From: Pseudomonadales bacterium
GTDB lineage: Bacteria > Pseudomonadota > Gammaproteobacteria > Pseudomonadales > Azotimanducaceae
Direction: 5' to 3'
DNA length: 47,895 nt
NCBI GenBank assembly: GCA_029249645.1
Contig: JAQWWC010000057.1
Coordinates: 1 to 47,895 of the forward strand
This document shows, one piece after another, positions 44,451-47,895 of the stretch. Both the position numbers and the translations under genes were made by a program. The notes under the pieces were generated by a model. The model did no database searches, was not told the origin of the DNA, and was given only the letters and a program-made list of their open reading frames with translations. Within the stretch, counting starts at the first letter, position 1. Each line of letters opens with the position of its first letter.

Positions 44451-46198
44451 TTTTCGCTTCCTCCTCGGTTAGGATCGAGAACGAGTCGCGCAGCGAACGC
44501 ATCAAGCCCCGAACTCAGTTTAGGAAAAACTGGCGGGGTTGCATGGTACTCGTGACACATCAGACAATCAGATTCAATCCGGTGACGAACACCCGGGTCA
44601 GCATGACAAGTCGAACACACCTCAATCTTCGGCATCAAGACATCCTCCGCCTCAGTAGAGGCCTCAGCATCATGACAACTATTACACTGAAGCGGTGCTA
44701 GCTTATGGACACTGTGATCGAACGTCGCATGAACCGCAAAATCCGAGATCGTTACAACGTCGAGTTTCGTGCCATCATCATTCAGAGCAGATTCATGACA
44801 CTCGAGACACAAGCCAGTTTCTCCCAGCAAAATTTCTGTTACGTGTGCGTCGAGATTTTCAACACCCCCACTTCCGTCGGCCCGATTAGGCCTGACCGAT
44901 CCTGGGTCATTCAGTGAGGCCAACGAAAGCTCTCTCGTCAAAACATATTGAGCTTCGGCCAAGGAGCCATGTTCCAGTTGGAAAACCTGACCGAGATCAT
45001 CCTCGCCCCAAGCAAGATCATGGCAGCCACCACAACCCGTTTCCATTTCGACAGGTTTGAAATTTTTCATTGAGACATCTAACGCATGACAACTGTCACA
45101 AGTAAGCGCCTGCTCTCCCGCCATTTCCCACACAAGTCCTGATTGGTCCAGGTGTTGCTCATGAGAGAAGCTGATACCGCTTTGATCCTTTTTAGACGGG
45201 CTCAGCGCAGAACGCACCAGGGTGATGTCATCGCCGGTTCTGTCAACCGATAGGTATTTGAAATCGCCATGCGCCGAGAAGGCGCTGACATCGTCGAATC
45301 CGACCGCGTCCATGTGCCCGGCCAATCGCTTGTCCAATCCTTCGTGACACGTCTGACACAGTCCATCTGGCATCGACAACACACCCTCATCGCCATTGTG
45401 GTCCTTATGACAACTAGCGCAACCATCTTCTTCAATCCCAAACTCGGCCTTCGCCAGTCCTTCCAGCGAATCTAGCCCCTCAGGGATTGGCCTTGAAAGG
45501 GAAAGCAACAGCGCTGAGGCATGATCTGGTAGCGCCTCGTGACAATTTGAGCAGGTTTCACTGGTGACAGACTCGAATGGCTCGACATGACACTGATCGC
45601 ATGATTCTGCAAAATTATGGTGCGCCGACGATATTTTGCCAGAGGCCCAGAGCACCTCCGGCGCCTGATCTGAAACATCACTTGGTAAGATGGTGGTTGA
45701 CGCGACCTCAGATGAAAAAGGGTACCACGCAAATAGTGCGAACAAAGCAAAAACGCCAGCCCAAGACAGAAGACGAGCGTTTAAAAGATTCGCCAACTTC
45801 GACCGGACCCTAAAACCAGGACCATAGCGTGGCGTGTAGCCCACACTCCCGCCTGGATCGATGCTAACCAAGACCATATCCTGATCAGCAGAAAGGCCCA
45901 GTGAGATCGAATATTGTCCAACCTTGAATTCCGCTTGCGATTCACCCGATAAAAACTTGGGACGCTTCAGATCAATACCGTTAATCGCCACTTTAGTCTG
46001 ATTATCGGTTGCCCTAAGGGCCACGACACCGTCCACAATGTCTAAGTCAAAGCACTTTACCGGCAGCGAGCGATCCGACAGGACAACGTCGTTGCTTGCA
46101 CTACGCCCAAACGACAATTTTGGTCCCTCAAACGTTTCGACCTTGCGAGTTTGACGACCGCTCTGGCGATAAATAATTGTTGTCAGTTGTATTTGCAT
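44447..46198 (-). CDS. FHA-like domain - membrane anchor - decaheme cytochrome c fusion
   Basis: A 583-residue product in three parts. Residues about 5-105 resemble a forkhead-associated domain: LSFGRSASNDVVLSD, then AINGIDLKRP. The Ser and His that normally contact phosphothreonine (SxxH) are replaced (LPVKCFDLD), so binding may be lost or changed. One membrane helix follows (RLLSWAGVFALFALFAWYPF, about 142-161), with the N domain predicted inside. The rest, about 420 residues, carries ten CxxCH sites (near 200, 216, 260, 281, 367, 389, 464, 505, 528 and 545), placing ten hemes in the periplasm. I chose the ATG at 46198, 8 bp after the upstream gene. A start at 46291 would overlap that gene by 85 bp. 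Confidence 0.82.
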   Translation of the reverse strand: MQIQLTTIIYRQSGRQTRKVETFEGPKLSFGRSASNDVVLSDRSLPVKCFDLDIVDGVVALRATDNQTKVAINGIDLKRPKFLSGESQAEFKVGQYSISLGLSADQDMVLVSIDPGGSVGYTPRYGPGFRVRSKLANLLNARLLSWAGVFALFALFAWYPFSSEVASTTILPSDVSDQAPEVLWASGKISSAHHNFAESCDQCHVEPFESVTSETCSNCHEALPDHASALLLSLSRPIPEGLDSLEGLAKAEFGIEEDGCASCHKDHNGDEGVLSMPDGLCQTCHEGLDKRLAGHMDAVGFDDVSAFSAHGDFKYLSVDRTGDDITLVRSALSPSKKDQSGISFSHEQHLDQSGLVWEMAGEQALTCDSCHALDVSMKNFKPVEMETGCGGCHDLAWGEDDLGQVFQLEHGSLAEAQYVLTRELSLASLNDPGSVRPNRADGSGGVENLDAHVTEILLGETGLCLECHESALNDDGTKLDVVTISDFAVHATFDHSVHKLAPLQCNSCHDAEASTEAEDVLMPKIEVCSTCHADPGVRHRIESDCLMCHEYHATPPVFPKLSSGLDAFAARLVLDPNRGGSEK

Positions 46199-46206
46199 AG
46201 TCGAGA

Positions 46207-47055
46207 TCACCAGTAGTAGAACACGGCGAAGATATGTATCCCGACCAGAAGCATTGAAAAGAACGTAAATGGCACGTGCACTGCAAGCCATATACTGATG
46301 AGGGCCTTATATCTTTGATGCAGCCTTATTCTCTTCACCAACGCCGCTTTTGATTGGGTTAATCGCAAAACGGTTAAACTCAAATCTCTCTCAATCGCAC
46401 CAGCATTGCGCGCCTGCTGGATACTGTCCCGGAATTGTTCGAAAACAGGTAACGCCACTTGAGACAATAGTGCTCTGAGCTGGCTAACAAGAACGCCATC
46501 TGCCTTTAAAACTCGCTCGCCAAGCTTAAGTGATGGGCCATCTAATTCGAATAACACTTTATCCAACTGGAGATTCACCTGATCCAATTGACTCTTAAGC
46601 TCGAGAAACGTCTGACTTCCTGCATTTTCTGACAGCTTTGAGGGTACCGTTACGTAAATCGCCACGCCAATAAATCCAGAAAGGATCACAATCATCATTC
46701 CGCCAAAAGCGGCCGTGTGGACATTCCACCCAAACTGAAACCCGGTATGCAGCGTTGCTATCAAAGCCAGTGCAATGCCCAGGTAGACATGGGCTGAGGT
46801 CCTTCCTTTTTGGCTCCATTTACCGGGCCGGATCAATCTTTTACGCAGTCCGAGGGCCGCCAACCAAACCATCAGCCCTACACTGATAACCCCAAGGGTA
46901 TAACCGAACCAGGTTCCCCCATTATGCTCTGTTTTAATCGGGACAAAAACGTAACAGCCAATCGCCACAACCATCAACGCCAAAGCGACCCAAAGGTATC
47001 GGTAGCGATTAAAGCTTAGGAACGATTCAAATCTCTGAGAAATTACATTTGGCAT
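46207..47055 (-). CDS. Five-helix membrane protein with two HX13H helices, probable diheme cytochrome b
   Basis: I do not recognise a named family. The 282-residue protein has membrane segments at about 20-39, 50-70, 87-104, 114-136 and 251-281, and a helical soluble loop at about 145-245. Two helices carry pairs of histidines 14 positions apart: His89/His103 (SAHVYLGIALALIATLH) and His260/His274 (VHVPFTFFSMLLVGIH). Two helices each with HX13H is how cytochrome b and ferric-reductase/NOX proteins hold two stacked b hemes. I infer a two-heme relay across the inner membrane. It lies between a cytoplasmic-type ferredoxin gene (29 bp upstream) and the decaheme gene (8 bp downstream). Confidence 0.72.
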   Translation of the reverse strand: MPNVISQRFESFLSFNRYRYLWVALALMVVAIGCYVFVPIKTEHNGGTWFGYTLGVISVGLMVWLAALGLRKRLIRPGKWSQKGRTSAHVYLGIALALIATLHTGFQFGWNVHTAAFGGMMIVILSGFIGVAIYVTVPSKLSENAGSQTFLELKSQLDQVNLQLDKVLFELDGPSLKLGERVLKADGVLVSQLRALLSQVALPVFEQFRDSIQQARNAGAIERDLSLTVLRLTQSKAALVKRIRLHQRYKALISIWLAVHVPFTFFSMLLVGIHIFAVFYYW

Positions 47056-47084
47056 AGCTTATCGTCGTCTTCTATCGTTAAGCA

Positions 47085-47895
47085 TTACAGCTCGTTAAAG
47101 TTTATGAACTCATTTACGGAAACCCTGGCGGCAGCACCAGTGGGACAGGCTCTGACACACGCAGGCCCGCCATCAATGCCTTTACACATGTCACATTTTC
47201 GCGCCAACTTTGGACTCGACGTCTCAACTTTCACCGCTCGCCTATCACGGTGACCGATACCTGGGCCCAGGCCAAAAAGCACCGAGCTTAGAAAGTTTGA
47301 CCGCGGTTCTGGAGCTCTTTCCATCTTAATGACATCGTAGGGGCAGTTCCGCTCACAATTTCCGCAACCTATACACGTATCCGCAATAAAGACCTCACCA
47401 TCGACTGAACGCGTGATCGCATTTGGAGGACACTCGGTCATACATTTCGGCTGCTCGCAATGACGACAGGATGTTGGTATGTGGAGCTTTTCAAAGGTTG
47501 TACCCGCCTCTCGATTCAGCAGCGTTATTCCATTATGGGATTCTGCACACGCAATCTCGCAATAATCACAGCCAACACATAAGTTTTCGTTAATAACTAA
47601 AACGTCGGTCGCTTCTCCCAAACCATTTTCAAAAACAAAACCTGCGATCGCCGAATTCATTTCAACCGCTGATGAAAATTGCGTTTTATTCGATGTGATA
47701 AAATCGTTGACCTGAATTCGGCTTTCCATATTACTTTCGACTAATGCGCGCGCATCATCGTTACTGGCTAAGGCTGCTATCAGCGCTTCTTTGGGGATTT
47801 TTAGCACTTCTGACTTTACAGTCGCCTTGACCGACGCATTTCTTGACCCGTCCATCAAGGCGGCCATCTCGCCCACGACAGCCCCGGCCTGTAGG
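47085..47895 (-). CDS. Cyclic-nucleotide-binding domain fused to a four-cluster ferredoxin (N terminus beyond the window)
   Basis: The reading frame is open to the right edge, so the protein is partial. The first visible part is the end of a CRP-like domain: VVGEMAALMDGSRNASVKA has the Gly-Glu and Arg of the phosphate cassette, followed by SEVLKIPKEALIAALASN. The rest holds 16 cysteines in four [4Fe-4S] patterns: CVGCDYCEIAC, CRHCEQPKCMTECP, CIGCGNCERNCP and CDMCKGIDGGPACVRACP. This is the arrangement of DmsB/NrfC-type electron-transfer subunits. No catalytic subunit is visible; it may be encoded beyond the edge. It is upstream of, and 29 bp from, the diheme-b gene and probably donates electrons to it or accepts them from it. 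Confidence 0.85.
   Translation of the reverse strand, partial: LQAGAVVGEMAALMDGSRNASVKATVKSEVLKIPKEALIAALASNDDARALVESNMESRIQVNDFITSNKTQFSSAVEMNSAIAGFVFENGLGEATDVLVINENLCVGCDYCEIACAESHNGITLLNREAGTTFEKLHIPTSCRHCEQPKCMTECPPNAITRSVDGEVFIADTCIGCGNCERNCPYDVIKMERAPEPRSNFLSSVLFGLGPGIGHRDRRAVKVETSSPKLARKCDMCKGIDGGPACVRACPTGAAARVSVNEFINFNEL

Overview
The window is a chromosomal segment of a gammaproteobacterium with roughly balanced base composition. From about 1 to 35,000 the genes run in almost the same order as the Pseudomonas block rnpB-rsmI-lpoA-yraN-dolP-sspB/A-petCBA-rpsI-rplM-zapE-hisDG-murA-ibaG-lptCAB-rpoN-hpf-ptsN-rapZ-ptsO-mgtE-darP-nit-yhdP-rng-maf-mreDCB-gatCAB. The sulfur-type bc1 complex, the short HisG, the GatCAB amidotransferase and the PTS-Ntr cluster point to a non-enteric gammaproteobacterium on or near the Pseudomonadales branch. 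I cannot name a genus. Compared with the block as I remember it, several genes are missing: diaA/gmhA, hisC, mlaFEDCB, kdsD/kdsC and tldD. This suggests a compacted version.

Layout. 1-4,080: 5' part of RNase P RNA, rsmI, and the divergent lpoA-yraN-dolP envelope genes. 4,092-7,914 (minus): sspAB and the cytochrome bc1 operon petABC. 8,064-8,949 (minus): rplM-rpsI with a clear promoter and terminator. 9,132-13,679 (minus): ibaG-murA-hisG-hisD-zapE. 13,889-22,068 (plus): the LPS transport genes lptCAB, a 17-bp tandem-repeat block, rpoN-hpf-ptsN-rapZ-ptsO, mgtE and darP. 21,977-31,397 (minus): mreBCD-maf-rng-yhdP-nit. 31,807-35,005 (plus): gatCAB. 35,093-38,231 (minus): three genes outside the conserved block (DUF1499 membrane protein, M15-type peptidase, amidohydrolase). 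38,344-40,669 (minus): panB-panC-coaX, for pantothenate synthesis and its phosphorylation. 40,921-40,997: a CAU tRNA whose acceptor stem marks it as the lysidine-type tRNA-Ile2.

The unusual part is 41,061-47,895, all on the minus strand. Read in the direction of transcription it encodes: (1) a protein with a cyclic-nucleotide-binding domain (CNBD) fused to a four-cluster ferredoxin, cut by the window edge; (2) a five-helix membrane protein with two HX13H helices, the arrangement of a two-heme b transmembrane relay; (3) an FHA-like domain, one membrane anchor and ten CxxCH hemes in one polypeptide; (4) a secreted pentaheme cytochrome of the c554-like type; and (5) after a 96-nt gap, a glucose-6-phosphate dehydrogenase with a C-terminal CNBD. 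I infer a cyclic-nucleotide-responsive electron-transfer chain across the inner membrane, coupled to NADPH production. Its donor, acceptor and ligand are unknown from this sequence.
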